The notes: a model not told the origin generated them from the sequence alone. A stretch of DNA of 64,000 nucleotides from Pedobacter sp. W3I1 (GCF_030816015.1 NZ_JAUSXN010000001.1:5394001-5458000), one strand, 5' to 3'. Positions 51,672 through 61,323 are shown, numbered from the stretch's first letter. Program-made: numbers and translations.

Positions 51672-52961
51672 ATGTCATTACTTATCCTGCTTTTCGGTAT
51701 CCTCTTGCTTTTCGTACTGATCTTGAAAAAGATCAACCCAATGATTGCCTTAATTGCCGTGGCGATTATTACAGGCCTTTTACTAGGCATGCCTGCCACA
51801 AAGGTAATGAGTTCCATTAGCAATGGAGTAGGCAGCACCCTGGGAAGCATGGTAATGGTTTTGGCGCTCGGCGCGATGATGGGTAAACTGATTGAAGATA
51901 GCGGATCGGCAAAAAAAATCGTTTTCATTTTGATCGGGGCTTTTGGCAAAAAGAACATCCAATGGGCAGTGCTGTTAACCGGTTTATTAGTGGGGATTCC
52001 TTTGTTTTATAATGCTGGTTTCGTGGTGTTAATTCCTTTGGTTTTTGCCATTTCAGCCACAACAGGATTATCAAAATTGTACATTGGCATCCCGATGGCT
52101 ACAGCCCTTTCGGTAACACATGGTTTTTTACCGCCTCACCCGGGCCCTGTTGCACTAGCAGGTATTTTCCATGCCGATATTGGTAAAACATTAATTTATG
52201 GTTTAACATTAAGCATACCTATCGCTATTATTGCCGGAATCTATTTCCCACGATTGATTCTCAAACGCGATCAATCCGTAACTGTTCACAATTTCAGCAT
52301 TAACGAAGAAGAAAACCTTCCTTCGACTTCAAGGAGTTTTATTACCGCATTGTTGCCGGTGTTTTTAATCATCGCCGGAACCATAGGAAGCAGTTTCAAA
52401 ATAGATTATATCGGTAAACCGCTGTTTATATTTTTAGCCGATCCTACCGCAGCGCTATTAATTTCGGTTATTATTGCTTTAGCAGTTCAAAAAACCTCCA
52501 TTATAAAAGCAATGGAATCGTGTGCTGAAGGGGTTAAAAGCATTGCTATGATTATCCTCATTATTGCAGCAGGTGGTGCCTTTAAACAGATTTTGATCGA
52601 CAGTGGCGTGGGTGAAACCGTAAAACAACTTACCGGCGGCCTAAATTTATCGCCATTATTACTCGCCTGGTTAATTACTGCATCACTTAGGGTAACCCTG
52701 GGTTCAGCAACAGTGGCCGCACTCACCGCTTCGGGTATGGTACTCCCTTTAATTGGTCCCGGAACACCTCCAGAGTTAATGGTATTATCAGTTGGCGCAG
52801 GGAGTTTGATGTTTTCTCACGTAAACGATACCGGTTTCTGGATGTTTAAAGAGTACTTTAATCTAAGCCTGAAAGAAACTTTTAGCACCTGGACCATGAT
52901 GGAAAGCCTGGTTTCCGTTTTAGGGCTTGTTGGGGTATTGGTGTTGAATCAGTTTGTGTGA
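51672..52961 (+). CDS. GntP-family gluconate:H+ symporter-like permease
   Basis: A 429-aa transporter with ~12 hydrophobic helices and the GntP hallmark segments: VTHGFLPPHPGPVALAGIF and SAKKIVFILIGAFGKK. The C-terminal GAGSLMFSHVNDTGFWMFKEY is also diagnostic. It imports gluconate or related aldonates. It is on the opposite strand to hxlBA and downstream of the AraC regulator. The usual gluconate kinase is not nearby. Confidence 0.9.
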   Translation: MSLLILLFGILLLFVLILKKINPMIALIAVAIITGLLLGMPATKVMSSISNGVGSTLGSMVMVLALGAMMGKLIEDSGSAKKIVFILIGAFGKKNIQWAVLLTGLLVGIPLFYNAGFVVLIPLVFAISATTGLSKLYIGIPMATALSVTHGFLPPHPGPVALAGIFHADIGKTLIYGLTLSIPIAIIAGIYFPRLILKRDQSVTVHNFSINEEENLPSTSRSFITALLPVFLIIAGTIGSSFKIDYIGKPLFIFLADPTAALLISVIIALAVQKTSIIKAMESCAEGVKSIAMIILIIAAGGAFKQILIDSGVGETVKQLTGGLNLSPLLLAWLITASLRVTLGSATVAALTASGMVLPLIGPGTPPELMVLSVGAGSLMFSHVNDTGFWMFKEYFNLSLKETFSTWTMMESLVSVLGLVGVLVLNQFV

Positions 52962-53086
52962 AAAATTAAAAACTTAGTTGCGCTCAGGTGACTTAGGTGG
53001 TCAAAAGACTTTCACCTATCGTTCGATGCCTCACCGACCGAACTTAATCAGCATACACAAAATAATAGTGAATAAATAGTTATCTT

Positions 53087-53111
53087 CTTGGTCGGTGAGA
53101 CACCGACCAAG
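53087..53111. repeat. Perfect 11-bp hairpin
   Basis: CTTGGTCGGTG (53087-53097) and CACCGACCAAG (53101-53111) pair around AGA. The related CTCACCGACC lies at 53031-53040. No T run follows, so it is not an intrinsic terminator; it is 126 bp after gntP. Confidence 0.5.
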
Positions 53112-53162
53112 AGAAATAGAAAAATATATTGTGCCCCAGTTAGGGTAAAGACCAATTGATAA

Positions 53163-53892
53163 GATTTTTTTGGAAAGCAATTGCAGCAGCTTTTAGGCTA
53201 AAACAGTCCCGCTCTCCGTTCTTTTCGATGAAGGATCGAAACCACTTCGATCGGGTTTATAAACCTAAAACTGTGCCTGTATCCAGGGTAAAATAAACCC
53301 GACCGACAGCGTTATCCCGTCCTTCACCTATCGTGTGGACACATCTAAATTAACTAGTATTTGTTTTAGCACATATTCCTTGGCGATCGTCATGCTGAAT
53401 TTATTTCAGCATCTTTCCTGCAAATAACAAACTTTGATCTTAAAACTATAGTTTGGAGATAAATGTTGATTTTTTTTCCGCTCTATGCCGCGGTGGCATG
53501 GTACTTTGGAGCGCCAAAGTACCCAAAGCGCTCTGTCAATCCAGCAATGGGCCTTTTACACAATCCTATACACATCAAAAAAACAGCGGCACTTCGTTTT
53601 GTGTTCAATGCTTCTTTAAAACTTTAAATTAGCGTTTATGAACACAAAACCACTGCGTTTTAGGTTTGGCAATGCTATTTGTTCTATTCTGCACCTGTTT
53701 TTTTGATTTCTCCGGCCCCTGGGATTGACGGCGTTCTTCGGTTAAAACAATGTGTTATTTGAGGAAGCTAGCAAAACGCCTAAAAAATTAAACTCGAAAG
53801 ATGTGTCCACACGATAGGTCCTTCACGGGATTAAGCAAAGGGCGGGACTAGCGCAACCGAAGCACCACAGGTAATGCTTTCCAAAAAAGATC
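53163..53892. repeat. Older palindromic repeat split by TIR element copy B
   Basis: GATTTTTTTGGAAAGCAATT (from 53163) faces AATGCTTTCCAAAAAAGATC (53873-53892). An inner pair CAGTCCCGC / GCGGGACT and the loop flank ATCCCG / CGGGAT complete a long hairpin. The mobile element at 53327-53818 lies in its apical loop and duplicates TCCTTCA (53320-53326 and 53819-53825). Removing the element restores ATCCCGTCCTTCACGGGAT. Confidence 0.65.
53327..53818 (-). mobile_element. Non-coding TIR element, copy B (492 bp)
   Basis: The ends CCTATCGTGTGGACACATCT (53327-53346) and AGATGTGTCCACACGATAGG (53799-53818) are perfect 20-bp inverted repeats, and TCCTTCA is duplicated at both flanks. Read on the minus strand it aligns along most of its length to copy A (30635-31135) with scattered substitutions. 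It keeps the GGTACTTTGG hairpin (around 53499-53522) and the long stem ending near 53584-53654. No protein is encoded. Conservation of the hairpins between diverged copies suggests a structural role. Confidence 0.8.
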
Positions 53893-53945
53893 AACGCTAT
53901 AGATCCCCCGTTTTCTACACCCAGTCGGGATGACGGATCGTTCCA

Positions 53946-56393
53946 TTAATTCTTCACCCTGTTCTTTTCTGCATCGGCACCAGAAGATTCGTGTTTAGCA
54001 GGCGCAGAAAAAGCTTTACCAAAACGATAGCTATAGCTCAAAACAAAGTTCCTTGAGTCTTGCTTGTTTGTCCAATTGGCTTCAGTTGCAGCCAGATTGT
54101 TAATTACGCCATTAAATATCCGATCTCTAAAAATATCGTTTGCAGCTAATTTCAAGGTGCTTTTTGCAGAGAGCTTTTTCTGTACCGCTGCACCAAACTC
54201 ATGCACCGATCCCAGTAAAAACTGAACATTAGAAAGTTTACTCTGATAGCTCATGCTCATTTCTGCATTCCATGTCGGACTGATTTTAAATTGTACATTT
54301 GGGTTTGCTCTTAAGTAACTGCCATTGGTAACCAAAAAACCAGTATAGAAATCGGTTTTCGAAACTATTTTGGCAAACTCCATGTAGGCATTTAATTTCG
54401 CCCATTTCGTAAGATCGATCTCCGCATTTACCGAAACATTGGCCACTCTTGTTTTGCCCACATTTGCTGGTCTGCTATAATAGGTGCCATTTAAAATTTC
54501 GATGGTTTCATTTACCTCATCTCTCACCCAGCTGTAACCAAATGTTGTGGTAATCTTATTTTTATAAGTATGAGAAAGTTCGATACTTTGTGTAAAAGAA
54601 GGCTTTAAAAAAGGATTACCAACATAATAGGTAAACTTATCCAAAGGAGAAAAGAATGGATTAAGATCCTGATAATATGGCCGGTCAATCCTTCTTCCAT
54701 AATTCAGTCCTAGTTGGTTATTCCCGGCGGTATCGAGTTTATAGGAGAAATAAAGCGTTGGAAATAAGCTGTTATAGGTTCTTTTAAAACTCGAATCGGG
54801 TTTAATCAGATTCCCCAACTGGTGCCCGTTAGAAACCGTGTTTTCATATCTCAGACCGGCTTGAAGTGAAAACCGCTTCCCTTCTCTGCTCATATTCAGG
54901 TAAACTGCATTTATATTTTCTTCATATAAAAAGTGATTACTCTTTTCATAATCAGCACTGGTTTTTCCGTTTGCTGTATTAAAGTAATCGGCAATGTTAT
55001 CGGTTTTGGTATAAGCAGTTTTAACACCCGCATCAAGCTTCCACTTATTTTCCAGTGGATGTGAATAATCCGCTTTAGCGGTGTAAATATCAATATTCGA
55101 AGGCAAATTACCGGTTAAAATATCTTGATATTTTAATGTTCCGCCAGGCAGATAACTAAAGTTGTAATAGGTTTGATCGGTCTGGTTGCGGTAAAGCAAA
55201 TAATCTGCATCGAAAGTTAATTCTCGCCCGGCCTGCTTAAACTTATGCCTGTAATTTAAATTCACCCCTGCATTTTGATATTTAATCTGATCGATATTTT
55301 CAGCCCTGATTACCGAATCTAACTGCATTGACGCATTAGACAGGTTACTAGTATTGTTGTTTACCTGTCTGGAAATCCGGTTCATTCCGGTAAGTACCAC
55401 GCCCCATGTTGTACGGTCGGATGCATAATAATCAAGCCCTGTTTTCAAATTAAAGGTATTGCCATGCCTGCGGAAATAAGAATTCTGATTAAAGTAGGAT
55501 TTGGCACTACCATCAGCATTTTTATATTTCCGGTTCAGATCGAGATCGGTAAAACTGTTATTGAGGTTATAACTCAGGTTTCCGAAAACATTGATTTTAT
55601 CCTTGCGGTAGTTAAAATTAAAACTGTTGTTCGACCGGCTTAACTCACCCTGGTTCAAACTCAGATTAACCCCACCATTAAACCCAGCGGTTTTGGTTTT
55701 CTTGGTTTTGATGTTAATTACGCCTCCGTTTCCCGCCGCATCATATCTGGCCGGTGGATTAGTCATCAGTTCAATCTGATCAAGAGATGAGGAAGGCAGC
55801 GAACGCAGGTAATTCTCCAGATCGGCGCCCGATAAATAAGTCGGTTTATCATCAATAAAAATGGCGACTCCGTTTTTGCCTTTCAGCGAAATTGCCCCGT
55901 TCTGATCTACGTTTACCCCAGGTGATTTACTCAGTACATCCAGTGCAGTTGTGCCTGCATTCGAAATCAAAGCGTCAACATTAACCACCGTACGGTCTAT
56001 TTTTCGCTCTACAAAAGCCTTTTGTCCTGAAATATTAACCTCTTTTAAATTGGTAGCTCCAGCTTTGATCTTGATGTCGGCCAAATTGATAACAGCCTTA
56101 TTGGCGGTTAAAACCAAGGTATCGGTTTGATATATTGGCGATCCGACCACCGATATTTTAATCAGGTATTTACCATAAGCGAGGTTATCAAAGCTAAACA
56201 ATCCATCCTTTTCAGTGAAGGTCGTTTTAACCAACACCGAATCTTTAAGCAGCGCAGCAGTAGCATATTCTATATTTTTTCCTTCGGCATCCGTTACACG
56301 GCCGTAAATTCTGGATGGAGAAGTTTGGGCTTGAGCAAAGGTAAAGGCAATATTTATCCATACGGCTAAAAAAGCCACGAGCTTAGATTTCAT
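53946..56393 (-). CDS. TonB-dependent receptor-like outer-membrane barrel
   Basis: An 815-aa protein: signal peptide, CarboxypepD_reg-like/carboxypeptidase-regulatory domain (about 25-110: RIYGRVTDAEGKNIEYATAA), plug domain (about 115-225: VNVDALISNAGTTALDVLSK and GVAIFIDDKPTYLSG), then a 22-strand-type barrel of the outer-membrane beta-barrel family (OMP_b-brl_3), ending in FVLSYSYRFG before a polar tail. No SusD gene is adjacent, so it may be a signalling or non-glycan receptor. It lies 32 bp after the M56 peptidase gene, as often seen for BlaR1-type operons in this phylum. Confidence 0.85.
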   Translation of the reverse strand: MKSKLVAFLAVWINIAFTFAQAQTSPSRIYGRVTDAEGKNIEYATAALLKDSVLVKTTFTEKDGLFSFDNLAYGKYLIKISVVGSPIYQTDTLVLTANKAVINLADIKIKAGATNLKEVNISGQKAFVERKIDRTVVNVDALISNAGTTALDVLSKSPGVNVDQNGAISLKGKNGVAIFIDDKPTYLSGADLENYLRSLPSSSLDQIELMTNPPARYDAAGNGGVINIKTKKTKTAGFNGGVNLSLNQGELSRSNNSFNFNYRKDKINVFGNLSYNLNNSFTDLDLNRKYKNADGSAKSYFNQNSYFRRHGNTFNLKTGLDYYASDRTTWGVVLTGMNRISRQVNNNTSNLSNASMQLDSVIRAENIDQIKYQNAGVNLNYRHKFKQAGRELTFDADYLLYRNQTDQTYYNFSYLPGGTLKYQDILTGNLPSNIDIYTAKADYSHPLENKWKLDAGVKTAYTKTDNIADYFNTANGKTSADYEKSNHFLYEENINAVYLNMSREGKRFSLQAGLRYENTVSNGHQLGNLIKPDSSFKRTYNSLFPTLYFSYKLDTAGNNQLGLNYGRRIDRPYYQDLNPFFSPLDKFTYYVGNPFLKPSFTQSIELSHTYKNKITTTFGYSWVRDEVNETIEILNGTYYSRPANVGKTRVANVSVNAEIDLTKWAKLNAYMEFAKIVSKTDFYTGFLVTNGSYLRANPNVQFKISPTWNAEMSMSYQSKLSNVQFLLGSVHEFGAAVQKKLSAKSTLKLAANDIFRDRIFNGVINNLAATEANWTNKQDSRNFVLSYSYRFGKAFSAPAKHESSGADAEKNRVKN

Positions 56394-56424
56394 GAGGTGT
56401 TGATTGGATTAGCGTTTTTAGAAT

Positions 56425-58341
56425 TTAGTTTTTATGATTTTCGATCAGGAAATTATACATCAGCGAATGCTTATCGTTTTTTAAAAACCTTTGCTTGTAT
56501 TTTTTCTGCACGTCGGTATTTTGTTTGATACCGTTTACGATCAATTCATCTTTATTGAGCTTGTACGAGAGTTTATTGGTACTGCTAATGATACCGTCTT
56601 TCATCAATTCCTGATTGATTTGGTTGGTATAATCGTGACCATCACCATTGGTTACACTTTTTGTGGTAACAGTACGCTGCGAACTTGTTTTAGCACCCTT
56701 TGTTTCGTTATAAACCGGAGGAGTTGGTGGTGTAGGCGGTGTAGGCATATTAGCTGGAGTTGGTGGAGCCGGAGGTAACGATGGTGTAGCATATGCCGCA
56801 CGAGGTGTCTTTGGCGCTCTTGGTGGGCGTGGCGGACGCGGTGCTCTTGGCACGCGGGGACCATCGCCATCTTTACCCTCCTGAATCCATTTAGCGTCCT
56901 CTTTTGCCCATTTATCAACTTCCTTTGTCCACTTGGCATCTTCTTTTGCCCATTTGGCGTCTTCCTTAGCTAATTTAGCATCTTCTTTAGCAAGTTTCTC
57001 GTCCGCTATTCTCAGATTTTCGTCAGCAATTCTGGCTTTGGCATCTACTTTTCTCATCCTTGCATCTTCTCTTGCCTTATTGATATCGCCTTCTATAGCT
57101 TTTTTATCTGCAACTCTGGCTTTCACATCTTCATCTTTTTTACGCTTTTCCTCTAAAACTTTCAATTGGCGATCCATTTTAGAATTGATTTCTTTTTCCA
57201 ATTGATCAGCAGATTTCCCTTCAGCAGGTTTAGATTTTTTAGCTGTATCCTGTAAAACCTGTAGTGAAGTGGATATTTTTTTTCTGGTAACTGTTTTTGC
57301 ATAGCCAACGCTTTTAAAAGCGGCACTGCAAACCACTACCGATACCAGGGCGATGGTTAATATTGTCTTTTCCATTTTGTTTAAAGTTGAATTGGTATTA
57401 AATAACATCCTGCTTGCCCTATGCAGCAGGCTACCTTTCTTACCCGTTATCGCCATGGCATAAGCAGGTGCACGCTGCTTAAACTCCTGACAGAATATGA
57501 GGGCCTGAACGTAGTTTTTGCGATCGCTTACACAGGCAATGGCCAAATCATCGCAGCAATGTTCGCGTTCTGTTTTTATTAATTGTGATACCCAAAGTAC
57601 CGCTGGGTTAAAGAAAAAAACGATTTCGATAAAACTTTGTAATAGGTTTACCAGATAATCTTTACGCTTAATGTGGGCCAGTTCGTGAGAAAGAATTGCC
57701 TCAACCTCAGCATTTGACAGGCCGGTTAACAAGCCTAATGGAATCAGAATTAAGGGTTTAAAATGGCCTATAACCATTGGCGCCTGCGCAATGCCCGATT
57801 GCATGATTTTAACCGGTTGACTTAAACCCAATTTTCCGGCCAGCATAGCTAACTTTTCATCCCATTTTTTACCTGCAGCATAGGTTTTATGTTTACGTAA
57901 ATGATATACACCATTTAAACCTACCATCAACTGAATGCTTTTTCCACATATAATTAAAAACCAGATCAGCACAATCTGATAAGCATATGCATTCCATAAA
58001 TAAAGAATTTTGTTCAGCCCTGAATACATATCATGCTGAACATTTGAAATTACAGGCTGATCGGCGGCCCCACCATGGAGATTAATCACCACCTCACCGG
58101 CTATAGAACCTATAGGCTTTTGCAGTTCTTTGTAAAAGGTGAAGAATATGGCGACAACAAACAATGCTAAACAAACAGTGAGTAAGTTATAGCGCGTTGC
58201 AGCACTTGCTTTTCGGGTGGTAAACATAACCAAACCGGCAAGCAAGGCCAATATTACCCCAAGCCACAGCGAGTGGAATAAAGTAGCACCGAGGGCATGA
58301 AGCCAATTTTCGGGTAAAAGGTTAATTAACTTAAATTCCAT
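56425..58341 (-). CDS. BlaR1/M56-family antirepressor metallopeptidase with repeat-rich C-terminal tail
   Basis: A 638-aa membrane protein with helices near 15-40, 50-70, 115-140 and 325-345. The zinc site is HELAHIKRKD (H219-E-L-A-H223) with the downstream EHCCDDLA motif. After the last helix the tail has a charged repeat at about 431-486 (units of the type AKEDAKW), a Pro-rich stretch at about 495-542 (PPRPPRAPKTPRA, PPTPPTPP), and a short folded end. The sensing penicillin-binding domain of classical BlaR1 is absent. It probably cleaves the BlaI-type repressor encoded next to it in response to an envelope signal. Confidence 0.87.
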   Translation of the reverse strand: MEFKLINLLPENWLHALGATLFHSLWLGVILALLAGLVMFTTRKASAATRYNLLTVCLALFVVAIFFTFYKELQKPIGSIAGEVVINLHGGAADQPVISNVQHDMYSGLNKILYLWNAYAYQIVLIWFLIICGKSIQLMVGLNGVYHLRKHKTYAAGKKWDEKLAMLAGKLGLSQPVKIMQSGIAQAPMVIGHFKPLILIPLGLLTGLSNAEVEAILSHELAHIKRKDYLVNLLQSFIEIVFFFNPAVLWVSQLIKTEREHCCDDLAIACVSDRKNYVQALIFCQEFKQRAPAYAMAITGKKGSLLHRASRMLFNTNSTLNKMEKTILTIALVSVVVCSAAFKSVGYAKTVTRKKISTSLQVLQDTAKKSKPAEGKSADQLEKEINSKMDRQLKVLEEKRKKDEDVKARVADKKAIEGDINKAREDARMRKVDAKARIADENLRIADEKLAKEDAKLAKEDAKWAKEDAKWTKEVDKWAKEDAKWIQEGKDGDGPRVPRAPRPPRPPRAPKTPRAAYATPSLPPAPPTPANMPTPPTPPTPPVYNETKGAKTSSQRTVTTKSVTNGDGHDYTNQINQELMKDGIISSTNKLSYKLNKDELIVNGIKQNTDVQKKYKQRFLKNDKHSLMYNFLIENHKN

Positions 58342-58372
58342 AATTGTGGTTCTTTAGAATCTGCTGTTATTA

Positions 58373-58762
58373 TTATTCCATGCTATCCAATAGCCGCTTT
58401 ATCTCTTCTATCTCCTGTTTTGAGGTTTTCTCATTACCCAGAAGCTGCATCATTAACTGTGAAGCAGATCCTTTATATAAGGTATTTACAAAACGGTTTA
58501 ACAACTGGACTTTGGTTTTCTCTTCAGCTTCAACAGGAATATAAATGTGCTTCATTTGGCTTTCATCACGTTTTAATATCCCTTTCTCGGTTAAGATCTG
58601 CATCTGCTTTAAAGTTGAGGTATAATTCACCTCGCGCTGTTCGTTCAATTTTTCGTTTACAAACCGAACTGTAGATGGACCGAACTCCCATAATACCTGA
58701 AGAATTTCTAATTCAGCTTTAGTAGGTTCAGGCAGATTATTTTCAATTCGATTACTTTTCAT
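58373..58762 (-). CDS. BlaI/MecI-family transcriptional repressor
   Basis: A 129-aa protein. The winged-helix BlaI signature is clear: LPEPTKAELEILQVLWEFGP, TVRFVNEKLN and VNYTSTLKQMQILTEKGILK. The C-terminal dimerisation part (about 85-129) includes the region normally cut by the cognate peptidase. It is the first gene of blaI-M56-TonB unit, 31 bp before the M56 gene, with a probable operator directly upstream (58771-58793). Confidence 0.9.
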   Translation of the reverse strand: MKSNRIENNLPEPTKAELEILQVLWEFGPSTVRFVNEKLNEQREVNYTSTLKQMQILTEKGILKRDESQMKHIYIPVEAEEKTKVQLLNRFVNTLYKGSASQLMMQLLGNEKTSKQEIEEIKRLLDSME

Positions 58763-58770
58763 ATTTTAAA

Positions 58771-58793
58771 GGTACGATGTTTTTCGTACGATG
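58771..58793 (-). promoter_or_regulatory. Candidate BlaI operator
   Basis: GTACGATG occurs at 58772-58779 and 58786-58793, 14 bp apart. The second copy overlaps the perfect palindrome TCGTACGA (58784-58791). The site ends 9 bp from the blaI ATG, so binding would block transcription or translation start. Spacing suits a BlaI dimer. Confidence 0.5.
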
Positions 58794-59831
58794 CAAATAT
58801 TATGTATAAAATTTTTACAAAAAAGCAATTAAAACATTGATTTTAAGCAAAAAATAATATTAAATAAAAAATTAAATACTTAAAAAACTCTGACAGATAT
58901 GTAAATGCAAATTAAAAACTAACCAATTTTATTTATCTAACCCCGCCTAAAAACCAGAATAGCAATGAAATTAGCGCTACTTTGATAACAACTATCAGTC
59001 ATATTAATTTCTGTCAATGAAAATAAAATGACACGTAAGCAAATTTGGGAACAAAATCTATCCCCCCATGTTGCCTATTCTTATTTAAAGATTACATTTA
59101 TAAATACCAAATCCATATAAAATAAACTCCAATTTTGGCAGATAACGCCGTTGTTTATGGGCAGCACTACCTCTTTCGGGCTTTATTACTCACCTATGCA
59201 ACAAGGAGCATCATTCTTCCTAAAACAAACAAAAAATGGCTTTTTAAGCTAGCTCCGAACCACAGAGTCAACCTTTTATTTATTTTTTTGCCATATTGAC
59301 AACAATCAAAGGTATATTTGATAATTATCAATCCATTTATTCATTTGAATGACGATTTTTATTTGATATTGTCTATTAATCCCTATGCAAACCTTTAAGA
59401 AATGCCTTTTTTAAAAACGCTTGTTAAAAGATTATACCATTTTTTTAACAAGGCCAGCAGTATTGTCTTTATTTCCGTCAAGATAATTTTTCTGCCCAGA
59501 TATCCTTCAGCAAACAACTACATGGAGCCCGCTCTCCTTACAAGGCAATAAATGAAGACTTTCACTTCATTATATGAGGATACATCAGCATTCACAAATT
59601 TCATTCAATTTTATTCGATAAATGGCGGGTTTAATTTCGACGCATTGCGTCCGAAGTTTTGCTGCAACACTACTACTATTTCCAATTGTCTATCTTCTTT
59701 TTCCAGAAGTCTTAAGTTTAGTCTGCTGAAAAGCTTTAATAATGCAACAACAAGGTCCGGAAATCAGGTGTAACACCTTTTTACCAATCCAAAGGAGACT
59801 ATTGCCTTCAGGATCAAACATAAAAATTTAA
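58794..59831. other. Gene-free AT-rich spacer
   Basis: About 1.0 kb with no supportable ORF. Small frames at 59040 and 59552 show no codon or family signal. I see no strong hairpins or repeat-family units here, unlike the other long spacers. It may include the regulator promoter at its right end, but no clear -7 element is present. Confidence 0.5.
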
Positions 59832-60896
59832 ATGGAGGGATCTAAAATCTTGATTATACTTGAGGATTTTGATTTAAGGATAAAAATCACTGAGCTACTT
59901 ACAATTGGCAAATACAATGTAAAATCAACAAATAGTGGTAAGCAGGCGATTGAAATCATTAGAACAAGTCCGGTAGATATCATCATTTCAGGGATAAACG
60001 TAGCCGAAATAGACGGATTTGGGGTATTGCGTGTGGTTAATAAATTTATGGAAACCGCAGGCATTAGTGTTATTATGCTCTTGGCCAATCAGGATTATGA
60101 TCTTGCCCGCAGAGTGATGGAATTGGGTGCAGACGGTTACCTTATGCCCCCTTTTGATGATGGCGAACTGCTTAATCATGTAGAAGTAAAACTCAGAAAA
60201 AAAAGACTTCAACACGAATTATTTTTAAAACAACACATTCAGTTAAGGAATATCCACAACACCAGTGATGAACTTTCCTGGTTAAGATCGAGGTTTGAAG
60301 GCTATTTACCAAGATCTTTTAAGAAAAGTCAGGTTCTCTACAACAAAGGCGAAAGACGGTCGCTCGGCCTACATTACATTATATCAGGAAAGATAAAAAC
60401 TTATATATCTGACGCTGCTGGTCATGTACTTATCACTGGTATTTATGGCCCTCATGAGTATTTCGGAATTCAGGGAACATTATTGGGTAATGAAAACAGG
60501 GAAATTGCAGAAGCCATTAATAACACCGAAATACTTACAATCCCTTATGCCGATGTCCAGAATTTAATTTCAGACTACCCAGATCTGTTCAGTATTTTCG
60601 CTAAAAATCTTGCTCATACATTAAATAACCGTGATGAAAAGCTGCTGGATATTGCCTATTACTCTGTACGAAAGAGAATAGCAAAAGCGATTATCGAACT
60701 AACCAAATTGAACCATGAATCTGCAGAGAATGACAGATTTATACTTCCCAGGCATGATCTGGCATGTTTAGTAGGCATTGCAACTGAAACATTGAGCAGG
60801 GTACTAAGCGATTTTACAAGAGAAGGATTGATTGAAAAAGATGGCAATAACATCATTGTACTGGATATGAATTCATTAAAAATGATGAAAAACTAG
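59832..60896 (+). CDS. Pseudo-receiver fused to a Crp/Fnr transcription factor
   Basis: A 354-aa paralogue of the fusion at 25759-26790. The N-terminal receiver has lost the key residues: the phospho-Asp is Gly (SGINVAEIDGFG, G54), the conserved Thr is Leu84, the Lys is Pro106 (LMPPFDD), and the acidic pocket reads LED instead of IED. The effector domain is intact in outline (YIISGKIKTYISD, GPHEYFGIQGTL), and the Crp HTH keeps TETLSRVL with the E-x-x-S-R pattern (about 310-320). It probably no longer responds to phosphorylation and could use another signal or compete at the same sites. No histidine kinase gene is next to it. Confidence 0.85.
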   Translation: MEGSKILIILEDFDLRIKITELLTIGKYNVKSTNSGKQAIEIIRTSPVDIIISGINVAEIDGFGVLRVVNKFMETAGISVIMLLANQDYDLARRVMELGADGYLMPPFDDGELLNHVEVKLRKKRLQHELFLKQHIQLRNIHNTSDELSWLRSRFEGYLPRSFKKSQVLYNKGERRSLGLHYIISGKIKTYISDAAGHVLITGIYGPHEYFGIQGTLLGNENREIAEAINNTEILTIPYADVQNLISDYPDLFSIFAKNLAHTLNNRDEKLLDIAYYSVRKRIAKAIIELTKLNHESAENDRFILPRHDLACLVGIATETLSRVLSDFTREGLIEKDGNNIIVLDMNSLKMMKN

Positions 60897-61209
60897 CATA
60901 AATCTATACTGCATATCCATCTGAAAATCTATCGACCCACCATTATCATTCCCCAGCCTTATTAATGAGAAAGATCAAGATAAGCGTTGATCAAAATCAG
61001 AGGAAAATTAATTTTAAATATAGAATTTAGTTGTAGCTGATCTTAAGGGAGGTTAGCATTTATACCAGAAAGCGATCGTCTCACACGAAAATCCTAAATC
61101 GATTTAGAGTGGTGTGAAAATGTTCCAAAGCTAATGCTTAGGGGGACTGATGAGTTTCTAACTAATTATCCTCCCAGCAGCACTGTGCAGTGCCATTGAA
61201 ACCTGATAA

Positions 61210-61245
61210 GATTCATACCCTTAATTTGGGCATGAATCTGAGTTT
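61210..61245 (+). terminator. Possible weak terminator
   Basis: GATTCATACCC (61210-61220) and GGGCATGAATC (61228-61238 region) form an 11-bp stem with one mismatch, followed by TGAGTTTTTGG. It is ~315 bp after the regulator gene and ~80 bp before the next gene. The T run is short, so it may instead be a regulatory hairpin. Confidence 0.35.
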
Positions 61246-61323
61246 TTGGCATGATCGGTTTATAAATGCGATTTATCAATAAAAACAAATCAATATGCTA
61301 CCACACAACTTAATTAAATTGCC

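Noticed and set aside
53000-53020. CACCTATCG near gntP as a third TIR copy
   Set aside because: Only nine bases match; the rest diverges and there is no partner end.
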